A DNA stretch of 17,774 nt from JBGLNJ01 sp964353405 (lineage in GTDB: Bacteria; Chloroflexota; Anaerolineae; Fen-1058). Every line of letters starts with the position of its first letter. Positions within the stretch are counted from its first letter, which is position 1. The position numbers and the translations under genes are program-made. Of the stretch, positions 7,780 through 14,273 are shown in pieces. The DNA lies in contig CAYGWJ010000480.1 of assembly GCA_964353405.1 (NCBI GenBank), positions 1 through 17,774 of the forward strand, given 5' to 3'. The notes under the pieces were generated by a model. The model worked only from the letters and a program-made list of their open reading frames with translations. It ran no database searches and was not told the origin of the DNA.

Positions 7780-9495
7780 TCATGCATCACGCCGCACATA
7801 TTCTAATAATCGCTCCAGCGGCCACGTGTTCACCACATCTTCCGCCGTGGCCCAGGCACGCCGGGCGACGGCCACGCCATAAAACATCGCGTCCAGCCCA
7901 CGTGGGTCGTGCGCGTCCGTGCCGATGGAAAGCCGGCAGCCCACCTCCAGCGCACGCCGCGCGTTGAGGTCGCTCAAGTCGAGGCGCGCAGGCTGTGCGT
8001 TGATCTCCAAGATCGTGCGCGTCTCGGCAGCCGCTTGAAAGATAGCTTCCCAGTCCAGGTCGGCTCCGTCGCGCTCGCCGATAAGGCGGCCTGAAGGATG
8101 CGCGATAATGTCCACGTGCGGATTGCGAATCGCGGACAGCATGCGCGCCATCACCTTGTCCCGTTCCTGGCGCAAGCCCGTGTGCATCGAAGCAAGAACG
8201 ATGTCAAAGGACGCCAACACAGTGTCGGAAAAATCCAGCGAGCCATCGGCCAGAATTTCGACTTCGGCGCCGTGCAGCACGCGGATGCCGCCGAGCCGGG
8301 CGTTCACGGCATCAATCTCTCGACGCTGTCTGCGCACTTGCTCCGGTGTAAGGCCGCCCGCCACACCCAGCGATTGAGTGTGGTCGGTGATAAGGATGTA
8401 GCGATAGCCGCGCGAGCGGGCCGCGCGAGCCATCTCTTCGACGGACGTCTTGCCATCGCTCCAGGTCGTGTGCATCTGCAAATCGCCCTGGAGGTCGTCC
8501 ATCGTCAGCAGCGCGGGGATATCGCGCTCGAACTCGCCCCGGTCTTCGCGCAGTTCCGGCGGGACAAACGGCACGCCCAGCGCGCGGTACACGTCAGACT
8601 CTTCAGCGCACAGAATTTCCCTGCCGTCCTTTTCGCGCGTAATCGCATACTCGTTCAGGCTGAGGCCTTTTTTCTGAGCAATCTCGCGCAGACGGACATT
8701 GTGCGCCTGCGAGCCGGTAAAGTATTGCAGACCTGTGCCCCAGCGCGCCGGCTTGAGCACGCGCAGGTCGGCCTGCGCTCCGTTGGTCAACCGCACCGAT
8801 GATTTGGTCGGCCCGCGAGCAATGACCTCGGCCACAAGAGCAAGTGTGACAAAGCGTTCCATCACCGGCCCGGCCTCATCGGAGGCGATGAGGAAATCCA
8901 GGTCGCCGATCGTTTCACGCATCCGGCGCAGGCTGCCGGCTGAAGCCGCACGCAAAACGTTGGGGACTTGTACCAACTCTTGCAGAATGGTTTGCGAAAG
9001 CGGAAACGCCAGACCGAGCGGCATGCGCGTCTCGGAGGTGCGGCGCTTGAAAGCCTGAATGTTGGCAAGGATTTTCGCTTCGGACTTGACGCCCATGCCG
9101 GGCAGGCCGCGCAGTTTGCCTTCACGCGCGGCGGCTTCCATCCCGGCGATGCTGGTAATGCCCAGCTCTTTCCAGAACAGCCGCGCTTTGCGCGGGCCGA
9201 CATCTTGCACGCGCAGCAACTCGACTACCCCGGCGGGCACCTCGGCGCGAGCCTTGTCCAGCAAGTCAAAACTGCCGGTCGTCAGGAGAGAATCCAGCTT
9301 TTCGGCAATCGCCTGTCCCACACCGGGAATCGAGCGCAATTGACCTTCGCGGCGCAGATCATTCACGTCGCGGATGAGGCTGGCGATGTTTTCTGCCGCG
9401 CGGCGATACGCCAGGACTTTGTAAATCACCTCGCCCTGGATTTCGAGCATGTCGGCGAGCATCGTCAAGGCCTGGACCACCTCAAGGTTGTTCAT
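7780..9495 (-). CDS. polX: DNA polymerase X family protein with C-terminal PHP domain
   Basis: Bacterial PolX: a gap-filling repair polymerase fused to a PHP metal-dependent nuclease. From the ATG at 9495 it has 571 residues, the usual size. The N-terminal 8-kDa-like region (about 1-80) contains RSIPGVGQAIAEKL, and a second helix-hairpin-helix follows near 94-140. The polymerase motif is AGSLRRMRETIGDLDFL, with D198 and D200, and the third carboxylate is D243 in ADLRVL. The PHP domain starts at DLQMHTTWSDG (H342) and continues with TDH (H372), E411, SMH (H438), AHPSGR (H466) and GTDAH (D527, H529). The first histidine of the usual HxH is Gln, as I recall from Thermus PolX. The frame is open to an ATG at 9555, but 9495 fits the family and avoids overlap with the pentapeptide gene. 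Confidence 0.95.
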   Translation of the reverse strand: MNNLEVVQALTMLADMLEIQGEVIYKVLAYRRAAENIASLIRDVNDLRREGQLRSIPGVGQAIAEKLDSLLTTGSFDLLDKARAEVPAGVVELLRVQDVGPRKARLFWKELGITSIAGMEAAAREGKLRGLPGMGVKSEAKILANIQAFKRRTSETRMPLGLAFPLSQTILQELVQVPNVLRAASAGSLRRMRETIGDLDFLIASDEAGPVMERFVTLALVAEVIARGPTKSSVRLTNGAQADLRVLKPARWGTGLQYFTGSQAHNVRLREIAQKKGLSLNEYAITREKDGREILCAEESDVYRALGVPFVPPELREDRGEFERDIPALLTMDDLQGDLQMHTTWSDGKTSVEEMARAARSRGYRYILITDHTQSLGVAGGLTPEQVRRQRREIDAVNARLGGIRVLHGAEVEILADGSLDFSDTVLASFDIVLASMHTGLRQERDKVMARMLSAIRNPHVDIIAHPSGRLIGERDGADLDWEAIFQAAAETRTILEINAQPARLDLSDLNARRALEVGCRLSIGTDAHDPRGLDAMFYGVAVARRAWATAEDVVNTWPLERLLEYVRRDA

Positions 9496-9535
9496 AGGCA
9501 ACTCTCGTCCGCCTCGACGGTTGAACGCTCCAGTC

Positions 9536-10180
9536 TCACTCGTGTTTCGTGCCATCTGGCATGGTTGCGTCAGCGAGATTCGCGCCGATCAGGCTGGCCG
9601 TGGCGAGGTCGGCGCCTTTGAGGTTGGCGTTGCGCAAATCGGCGTCGCGCAAGTCAGCCTGGGTGAACTTGGCGCCCTGCGCGTTGACCGCCGTCAAGTT
9701 TGCGCCCGTGAGTCTGGCGCCGGTCAGGTCAGCCAACTCGAGCGTTGCGCCGTTGAGTTTGGCTTCGCGCAGGGTAGCGCGGCGCAAATCAGCCAGGCTC
9801 AAGTTGACCTTGCGCGCATCCACCATCGTAAGGTTCGCGCCCGAGAATCTGGCAGCAGTACAGTCTGCACGGCCCAGGTAGGTGAAGGTGAGATTGGCCT
9901 CACTCAAATCCGCGCCGGCAAGCGCCGCTTCATAGAAATGCGCGTTGCGGAGGTCGGCCAACATCAGCCTGGCATTTTGTAGATCGGCATGGCTGAGGTC
10001 CGCGTTTTGCAGATTACACGCGGAAAGGTTGACATTGCGCATTTGAGCGCTCCGCAGGTCAAGCCCTGCCAGATCCAGCCCGCTCAGGTCCGTGTCATTC
10101 AGCCACAGGTCGGTGATCTGTCCGGCGTCACGCTGCGCGCACATTTCCAGAACTTGATCGCGTGTGAGTCTGGTTGCCAT
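9536..10180 (-). CDS. pentapeptide-repeat protein
   Basis: A 214-residue protein made almost entirely of A(D/N)LXX pentapeptides from about residue 28 to 205, for example LSGLDLAGLD, ADLSHADLQNA and ADLRDADLRNANLKGA. Such repeats fold into a right-handed square beta-helix. No signal peptide or membrane segment is visible, so it is probably cytoplasmic. Some family members mimic DNA and bind gyrase, but most have no known role, and nothing here selects that function. The ATG at 10180 follows GGGAG at 8-9 nt. A near-consensus promoter lies just upstream, so this gene can be expressed apart from yciH. PolX starts 40 nt downstream and may be co-transcribed. Confidence 0.93.
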   Translation of the reverse strand: MATRLTRDQVLEMCAQRDAGQITDLWLNDTDLSGLDLAGLDLRSAQMRNVNLSACNLQNADLSHADLQNARLMLADLRNAHFYEAALAGADLSEANLTFTYLGRADCTAARFSGANLTMVDARKVNLSLADLRRATLREAKLNGATLELADLTGARLTGANLTAVNAQGAKFTQADLRDADLRNANLKGADLATASLIGANLADATMPDGTKHE

Positions 10181-10202
10181 ACAGTCACTCCCTCTGTCCG
10201 AG

Positions 10203-10230
10203 AGTATACGCTTTCTGGCAGGCTTGTCAA
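10203..10230 (-). promoter_or_regulatory. sigma70-type promoter for the pentapeptide gene
   Basis: On the minus strand, a perfect -35 TTGACA (10230-10225) is followed after 16 bp by TATACT (10208-10203). The predicted start is near 10196, leaving a leader of about 15 nt that contains the Shine-Dalgarno. It lies in the 75-base gap after yciH and is the strongest promoter I see in the window. Confidence 0.75.
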
Positions 10231-10255
10231 TGGGGGGCGACTGGTCGCTGAGGTT

Positions 10256-10600
10256 TTATCCACCGCTTCGTTTCGCCCTATAACCACGCTTCTGAAGGAA
10301 AGCCAGCAGCACATCGCAGTGGTCACCCTGGATGAGAATGACGCCATCTTGGACCGATCCGCCGGTTCCACACTGGCGCTTGAGCTCACTGGACAGCTCG
10401 CGCAGTCCTTCTTCGTCGAGCGGGACGCCAGAGATGGTCGTCACGGTCTTGCCCTTGTGGCCTTTGACCTCTCGCCGCACCCGGACCACGCCGTCCAGGG
10501 GCGCTCGTGCGGCTTGCTCACGGCACACACATTGGGCGATGGGTTTCCCGCACTTGTCACATGCTCGGCCAAAATCTGTTGAATAGACCAATCGAGACAA
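10256..10600 (-). CDS. yciH: SUI1/eIF1-like translation factor YciH
   Basis: A bacterial relative of eIF1/aIF1, which acts at the small ribosomal subunit in start-site fidelity. The SUI1 core is complete: KGHKGKTVTTISGVPLDEEG, then LKRQCGTGGSVQDGVILIQG, ending GYRAKRSGG. The N-terminus SRLVYSTDFGR matches the E. coli YciH opening. A cysteine cluster CDKCGKPIAQCVC follows, like the zinc-ribbon of archaeal aIF1. I choose the TTG at 10600 (115 codons), because GGAGGT lies 6 nt upstream. The GTG at 10606 would leave almost no spacing. No promoter lies immediately upstream; a candidate at 10948 may serve it across the MITE-like element. Confidence 0.94.
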   Translation of the reverse strand: MSRLVYSTDFGRACDKCGKPIAQCVCREQAARAPLDGVVRVRREVKGHKGKTVTTISGVPLDEEGLRELSSELKRQCGTGGSVQDGVILIQGDHCDVLLAFLQKRGYRAKRSGG

Positions 10601-10680
10601 GCTCACACCTCCAATTACCTAGACCCCTTCATGAATCGAAAAGCCAGCGGCCCTACCCACCCTCTGAACGTCCGTCCGTG

Positions 10681-10760
10681 TAACGCGCCGGTTTCTGGCC
10701 CGGGTTCTTTGCCCGCGTGGACGACGAGCGTATCCAGGCAGGTCGTCTTGATGCGCCTGT
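10681..10760 (-). pseudogene. N-terminal remnant of a Cys/Met-metabolism PLP enzyme (cystathionine gamma-synthase/lyase-like)
   Basis: The minus strand encodes KTTCLDTLVVHAG followed by KEPGPETGAL. This matches the characteristic opening of Cys/Met-metabolism PLP enzymes (TLxVHAGxEPDPxTGA). Similarity stops after about 25 codons, and the frame closes at 10615-10617 with no PPIY-type continuation. An AGGAG sequence lies 8 nt before an ATC at the position where the start codon would be, so the start itself appears mutated. A MITE-like element abuts it at 10764. It is most likely a decayed or truncated gene end. The match is short, so confidence is moderate. Confidence 0.45.
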
Positions 10761-10763
10761 CTC

Positions 10764-10889
10764 CTAGCAGGTTGTCGGAGAGGCGTTTCGGAGTCTAGGC
10801 TTTAGTCGGTTTTGGCCGAAAATCGCCGCGTGCTCACCGGCTGAAGCCTCGATTCCGGCCCGTCAGGGTTCTCTCCGACAAGCTCCTAG
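10764..10889. repeat. MITE-like palindromic element, copy 2 (126 bp)
   Basis: The terminal inverted repeats are CTAGCAGGTTGTCGGAGAG (10764-10782) and its complement at 10871-10889, 17 of 19 matching. They are the same family as the ends of 3104-3201; the inner flanks also agree (GTCGGAGAGGYGT on the left, AGGGTTCTC on the right). Inside, 10797-10810 pairs with 10836-10849 over 14 positions, counting two G-U pairs in plus-strand RNA. Nested in that is a smaller stem, CGGTTTT with AAAATCG. There is no coding capacity. With the enzyme remnant and a promoter candidate, it accounts for most of the 375-base gene-free stretch 10607-10981. Confidence 0.78.
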
Positions 10890-10947
10890 AGTGAGATTGG
10901 GGTGAAAAGTACAGCACCGCCGACGCCGGGGGGGCAGCGTTGGGGGA

Positions 10948-10956
10948 AGTATAACA
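10948..10956 (-). promoter_or_regulatory. candidate extended -10 promoter
   Basis: The minus strand reads TGTTATACT, an extended -10 (TGnTATACT), without a good -35. The predicted start is near 10940. It points through MITE-like element 2 toward the enzyme remnant and yciH, so it may be the old promoter of that gene and now drive yciH. Confidence 0.35.
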
Positions 10957-10981
10957 CGCTTCACGAAAGACGATGGTCTTA

Positions 10982-12814
10982 TTAAAGGCTGACCGGCGGC
11001 CCAGGTTCAGCAGTTTGTTTTGGCTGTCCGCCCAGGCGCGGCTCAGGCCGAGGCTGACTGGCGATGTATTGATCGAGGAACGACGGCGCTTCGGGATGGT
11101 CCACATGCAGCGCATGGTCGTAATCCCCCGCAGGAGGCGGCGGTTCGTAGCGCACAGGCCGGATCACGCCGAACAGCTCGTAGAAACGGGAGATGGCGAC
11201 AAGCAGGCTGTAGCGGTATTGCTGCATCTTGACTGACTGCCACTCGACGATGGAACCCATCGCGCCTTGCACGCGCGCCTTGTCGCGCACGATGCGGCGG
11301 ATTTGTTCCGGCGTGCGATGTCCCACCGGCGAAAGGAGAACCAAGTGCGCGGTACCGAAAAGTGTAGTGAAGGTGATCAGTCGTATCCAGCCGCCTTCTT
11401 CCCACTTGCCCGCAATCTGGCCTACAAACACAGCTGCAGATATGACGGCAGCCAGTCCAGCGCCCCACGCGCCCCAGGTGCGGGCGCGTCCTGTATAGTT
11501 CTGCAAAAAATGTTGCCGGACGGCCAGCCCCATCACCATGATGGGCATGAACACACCCACGCCGTAGAACGGCGCGGCGACGGTGGTCTGCCCACGCACG
11601 AGCAGCATGATGAACACGGCCACGATAAACGTGATCGTGACCGAGCGGGTAAAGGTGCCGCGCTTGTCACGGTAGATAATCACTTCGGGGATTTCGCCGA
11701 TCGCCACGTCGCGCCACTCGGTGGCCTGCGCGTCCTGGAGGGCCGTCATCGAGGCAGCCGCCAGCAGGATCACGGCCAGGATTTGATAGGCCCAGAACAA
11801 AATCATGCCGCCCGGAATCTCGTTAAAGCCGATGAAAGACAGATTCCCGACGAGCGAACGGCCGAGTGTTCCGTCAAAGACATCGAAGCGCATGGAAAAG
11901 GCGACCAGGAAAAATGTGGTCAGCCCGCCATAGAACAGAAAGGAGGTCTGCACGAACCGCCCGATGCCTGACTTGCCGCTGTAAAAATTCCACAAGCTCT
12001 TGAGGCGAGGCATGTGCTGCTTTCCCCATTTGACGATTCCGGCGTCTTCGTTGATCACAAACTGGATGCCGTTGGACATGGCTTCCAGACCGCTCAGGGC
12101 CACCATGCCTTTCATCGAAGCGGTCAGGAGGTGCAACAGCGCTTGAGCAAGCGTGGCTGACTTGGGCGCTGTTTCGGGCGGCACAGGCGGAACGCCCTTA
12201 AAGTGAGCGATGAACAAACCGGTCGCCATAGTGATGGTGAGAAACGCAAAGATACCCAGCAGCGTGAAAGCAAAGGTTGACGATTCGCCTCGGCCTCGGA
12301 TCGTGACGTACCAGGTGCCCAGGGCCAGTAGCGCGCCAATCGCAAAGTGCAGCCACCAGTATCCATAGAACTGCGGAGCGAGCGAGAGCAACTGGTCGCC
12401 GCCCGAAAGCGCCGAGACGACGATGGTGAGCACATAGTCTTCGATGAGGGTGACGGCGACGATGAGGCTCAACGTGGGCTTGAGGTAGCGCATCGAGGCC
12501 GTGTACGACCCGCCGCCCTCGTTGAACACGCCCAGTGAATACATATAGAGCGCGCCAAAGACAAAGTTGGCAATCGCAATGACGGCGGCCGCGATGTAAC
12601 CGTACTTTTGCAGCCCATACGGATGCAGCGCGCTCATCAACTCCCCCGTGCCGTAAAAGAACGAGGTGAAATAGTCCATGCCGAACAAGGCCACTGCTGC
12701 CAGCAGGCCGATCTGCCCGGCGCCGTGGACGTGAGCATGTTCTGCTTTCTCTTTCGGTGAGATCTTGTAAGAGATGAAAACGATAGCGAGCAAAAGAGCA
12801 ATAGAAAACAGCAT
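10982..12814 (-). CDS. APC-superfamily transporter, KimA-like (probable K+ uptake)
   Basis: A 610-residue membrane protein with about 12-13 hydrophobic segments and a cytosolic C-terminal tail of about 110 residues rich in Pro and His. The first core segment, GMDYFTSFFYGTGE, mirrors DALSSVAYGTEQ of B. subtilis KimA: D47 and Y54 keep the D-x6-Y spacing. FNEGGGSYTAS mirrors YPQGGGAYIVS. DYVLTIVVSALSGGD mirrors DYILTVAVSISAGTD, keeping T130 and S134. These are, from memory, K+-site positions in KimA. I chose the ATG at 12814 with AGGAAAG upstream; the open frame to 12895 would overlap the neighbour. It follows the unknown gene by 22 nt, so they are probably one operon, and kdpDE lie upstream. 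An amino-acid substrate cannot be excluded from sequence alone, but context favours K+. Confidence 0.78.
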   Translation of the reverse strand: MLFSIALLLAIVFISYKISPKEKAEHAHVHGAGQIGLLAAVALFGMDYFTSFFYGTGELMSALHPYGLQKYGYIAAAVIAIANFVFGALYMYSLGVFNEGGGSYTASMRYLKPTLSLIVAVTLIEDYVLTIVVSALSGGDQLLSLAPQFYGYWWLHFAIGALLALGTWYVTIRGRGESSTFAFTLLGIFAFLTITMATGLFIAHFKGVPPVPPETAPKSATLAQALLHLLTASMKGMVALSGLEAMSNGIQFVINEDAGIVKWGKQHMPRLKSLWNFYSGKSGIGRFVQTSFLFYGGLTTFFLVAFSMRFDVFDGTLGRSLVGNLSFIGFNEIPGGMILFWAYQILAVILLAAASMTALQDAQATEWRDVAIGEIPEVIIYRDKRGTFTRSVTITFIVAVFIMLLVRGQTTVAAPFYGVGVFMPIMVMGLAVRQHFLQNYTGRARTWGAWGAGLAAVISAAVFVGQIAGKWEEGGWIRLITFTTLFGTAHLVLLSPVGHRTPEQIRRIVRDKARVQGAMGSIVEWQSVKMQQYRYSLLVAISRFYELFGVIRPVRYEPPPPAGDYDHALHVDHPEAPSFLDQYIASQPRPEPRLGGQPKQTAEPGPPVSL

Positions 12815-12836
12815 ACGTGTCTTTCCTGTCGAACAC

Positions 12837-13928
12837 CTAGCCGCGACGGCCGGTCGCAGCCGGACGAGTATCAAAGGCCTGGGCCAATTCCTCAAGCTCG
12901 GCCCGGAGACGGATGCGAGTGGATTCGTTCAGGCGCGCATCCTGTTGCACTCTCTCCTGCTCCCTGCGTGCGGCACGCCAGACCAGGGATGGAAGGAACA
13001 TGATACGTCCAGGAGGAATTACCTCGAAATCGTACATCTTCATTTCGAACGTTTGCTCATCAAAATAGGGCAAGCTCAAGCTAAAGCCAAGATTGAGTTC
13101 TCCGGCCTCCGCATAGCGTTGAATCTTGCGAATGACGACGTCCGTCTGGCAACGGGCCAACGCCCGCCCCTGGTTGACGAGTTGCCCAAGCAAACCATAG
13201 TGCTTGCGCTGATATTCTTCGTCCGCATAGATGTAGGGTGCAAGTGAGACAGCCAGGTGCAATGTATTCAAATACTGCAGCATGGCGGCCATACAGGCTT
13301 CGGCTTCGTCCACCGAGTCCACCAACAGATGCCCATCGCCGAGCGCCACCCATTGCGGCATAAAGAATCGCTGAGCAACCGGGAGGGAGGGAGCGGCGAC
13401 GGGCACCGTTGGGATATTGTCGCCTTCGGCAACCAGGTAGGTCACCGGTTGGCCGGCCGGAAGTATGTCATGCACGATGTGGTTCACCGTGGCGTACCGA
13501 AGCAGTCTCGCGCTCACGGCCACTGCCTGGTACGGAGATTGTTCGAGTTGAGCCAGGCGCTGACGAACGGCCGTGCGGATGTCTTTCGCCGGCAGACGGC
13601 CCAGCAGACCAGCTACTGTGTGCTTGCGAAACTCGGCTGGAACTGGGACCATCTCATTTCCGCTTTGAGGTTGCGCGATGACCCGGACACGCTCAGGCAA
13701 GACAACTTGAGCCTGACCCTGACGGTGTACGAGCGTTTCGGCAAGTTGAGCGGCTTGCGCTTGGAGGAAACGCTGAACCGAGGCGGGTTGAGATTGAAAG
13801 AGTGTTTGCTGGGCAAGCCATTCTTCGTGCAATTGACGCAGTGCGTCGTCAACGGGCCTGGCCACCGGGACGGGCCTGGCCGATGCGGAAAGACCAATGC
13901 TTAGGGTTGAACTGGCGATTTGATCCAC
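12837..13928 (-). CDS. unrecognised protein, operon partner of the KimA-like transporter
   Basis: I do not recognise this family. From the GTG at 13928 it has 363 residues: a variable Ser/Ala/Pro-rich start, a helical Gln/Ala-rich region (QFLQAQAAQLAETL type), then a more ordered part with RYATVNHIVHDILPAG, FFMPQWVALGDGHLLVDSVDEAEACM and LPYFDEQTFEMKMYDFEVIP, ending in a charged coiled-coil-like tail (RREQERVQQDARLNES). No signal peptide or membrane helix is visible, so it is probably cytoplasmic. The frame is open upstream to a TTG at 14006, but that would lie inside the promoter and has no Shine-Dalgarno. The GTG has AGGAG 12 nt upstream, a long but usable distance. It ends 22 nt before the transporter. 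A regulatory or accessory role is inference from position only. Confidence 0.7.
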   Translation of the reverse strand: MDQIASSTLSIGLSASARPVPVARPVDDALRQLHEEWLAQQTLFQSQPASVQRFLQAQAAQLAETLVHRQGQAQVVLPERVRVIAQPQSGNEMVPVPAEFRKHTVAGLLGRLPAKDIRTAVRQRLAQLEQSPYQAVAVSARLLRYATVNHIVHDILPAGQPVTYLVAEGDNIPTVPVAAPSLPVAQRFFMPQWVALGDGHLLVDSVDEAEACMAAMLQYLNTLHLAVSLAPYIYADEEYQRKHYGLLGQLVNQGRALARCQTDVVIRKIQRYAEAGELNLGFSLSLPYFDEQTFEMKMYDFEVIPPGRIMFLPSLVWRAARREQERVQQDARLNESTRIRLRAELEELAQAFDTRPAATGRRG

Positions 13929-13984
13929 AGCGCGCTCTAGCTCCTGCAAAATCTGACAAGAGTGTAACAGCCCGGTATATGGAA

Positions 13985-14013
13985 AAGGTAAAAACGAGGC
14001 GCGCAAAAGTCAA
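13985..14013 (-). promoter_or_regulatory. candidate promoter of the unknown gene and KimA-like transporter
   Basis: On the minus strand TTGACT (14013-14008) is followed after 17 bp by TACCTT (13990-13985), a good -35 and a weak -10. The -35 overlaps the last GTCAAGA repeat, as expected for a promoter whose activator contacts polymerase from adjacent boxes. The predicted start is near 13978, which excludes the TTG at 14006 as translation start. Confidence 0.45.
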
Positions 14014-14058
14014 GATTTCGTCAAGAGGAAGCGCAGAGATGTCAAGATTTCGTCAAGA
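14009..14058. promoter_or_regulatory. four-copy GTCAAGA operator, two Pho-box-like direct-repeat pairs
   Basis: An identical 18-mer GTCAAGATTTCGTCAAGA occurs at 14009-14026 and 14041-14058. Each contains GTCAAGA twice, 11 bp apart (14009, 14020, 14041, 14052). On the transcribed strand each pair reads TCTTGAC-GAAA-TCTTGAC: two 7-mers with a 4-bp spacer, the geometry used by PhoB/OmpR-family regulators. The two pairs are 32 bp apart, about three helical turns, so all four lie on one face. KdpE, encoded just upstream, is the obvious candidate binder; that assignment is inference. Confidence 0.65.
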
Positions 14059-14063
14059 CGGCG

Positions 14064-14215
14064 GACTGGCGGGGGTACACTACAAAAGTGTCGGTGACTT
14101 TTCCAAACGCTTGCACGGGATTGTCAAATCCCGTGCACTTGGCGGTGGATTTGGCAATCCACCGCGAGCGTTCGTGTATGACCGACAGTTCTGCGTTATA
14201 CCCGACTGGCGGGGG
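14064..14215. repeat. 12-bp direct repeats flanking a structured insertion-like segment
   Basis: GACTGGCGGGGG occurs at 14064-14075 and again at 14204-14215, with 128 bp between. The folded element described separately sits nearly centred between them. A short inverted GGGTA (14073-14077) and TACCC (14199-14203) lies at the inner edges and overlaps the left repeat. The repeats could be a target duplication or a regulatory repeat. Confidence 0.55.
14089..14187 (-). ncRNA. putative structured RNA or DNA element with three-way junction
   Basis: Four nested helices can be drawn with no mismatch. P1: TGTCGGT (14089-14095) with ACCGACA (14181-14187). P2: AACGCT (14106-14111) with AGCGTT (14167-14172). 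P3: an 11-bp hairpin (14112-14122 with 14127-14137), tetraloop GTCA. P4: a 10-bp hairpin (14142-14151 with 14156-14165), tetraloop TGGC. P3 and P4 both end in GGATT/AATCC at the loop but differ further down with pairing kept. P3 abuts P2 directly. An internal loop of 10 and 8 nt separates P1 and P2. The strand is assigned from the flanking genes; the fold is symmetric, so it could act as DNA. It matches no named RNA family I know. Confidence 0.5.
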
Positions 14216-14273
14216 ACTGACGAGGATAGCCGAGGGGTCACATCAACATTGCCAGAAGATGGCGCGGCGTGCA

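Noticed and set aside
7780..9495. Loss of PHP nuclease activity in PolX because the first His of HxH is Gln.
   Set aside because: The other metal-site residues are present, and I recall the same DLQxH form in Thermus PolX, so this is probably ordinary variation.
10961..10981. An intrinsic terminator after the transporter gene (AAGAC/GTCTT stem).
   Set aside because: The stem is only 5 bp and is not followed by a T run.
13929..14006. Extension of the unknown gene to a TTG at 14006.
   Set aside because: The TTG lies inside the candidate promoter, upstream of the predicted transcript start, and has no Shine-Dalgarno.
14009..14058. A short CRISPR-like array from the repeated 18-mers.
   Set aside because: There are only two units with a 14-bp spacer, and they contain internal direct repeats; the layout fits an operator, and no cas genes are present.
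14007..14273. A ydaO-type c-di-AMP riboswitch ahead of the KimA-like operon.
   Set aside because: The context fits, but I could not find the conserved ydaO core sequences. The fold seen is a simple three-way junction located upstream of the predicted promoter.
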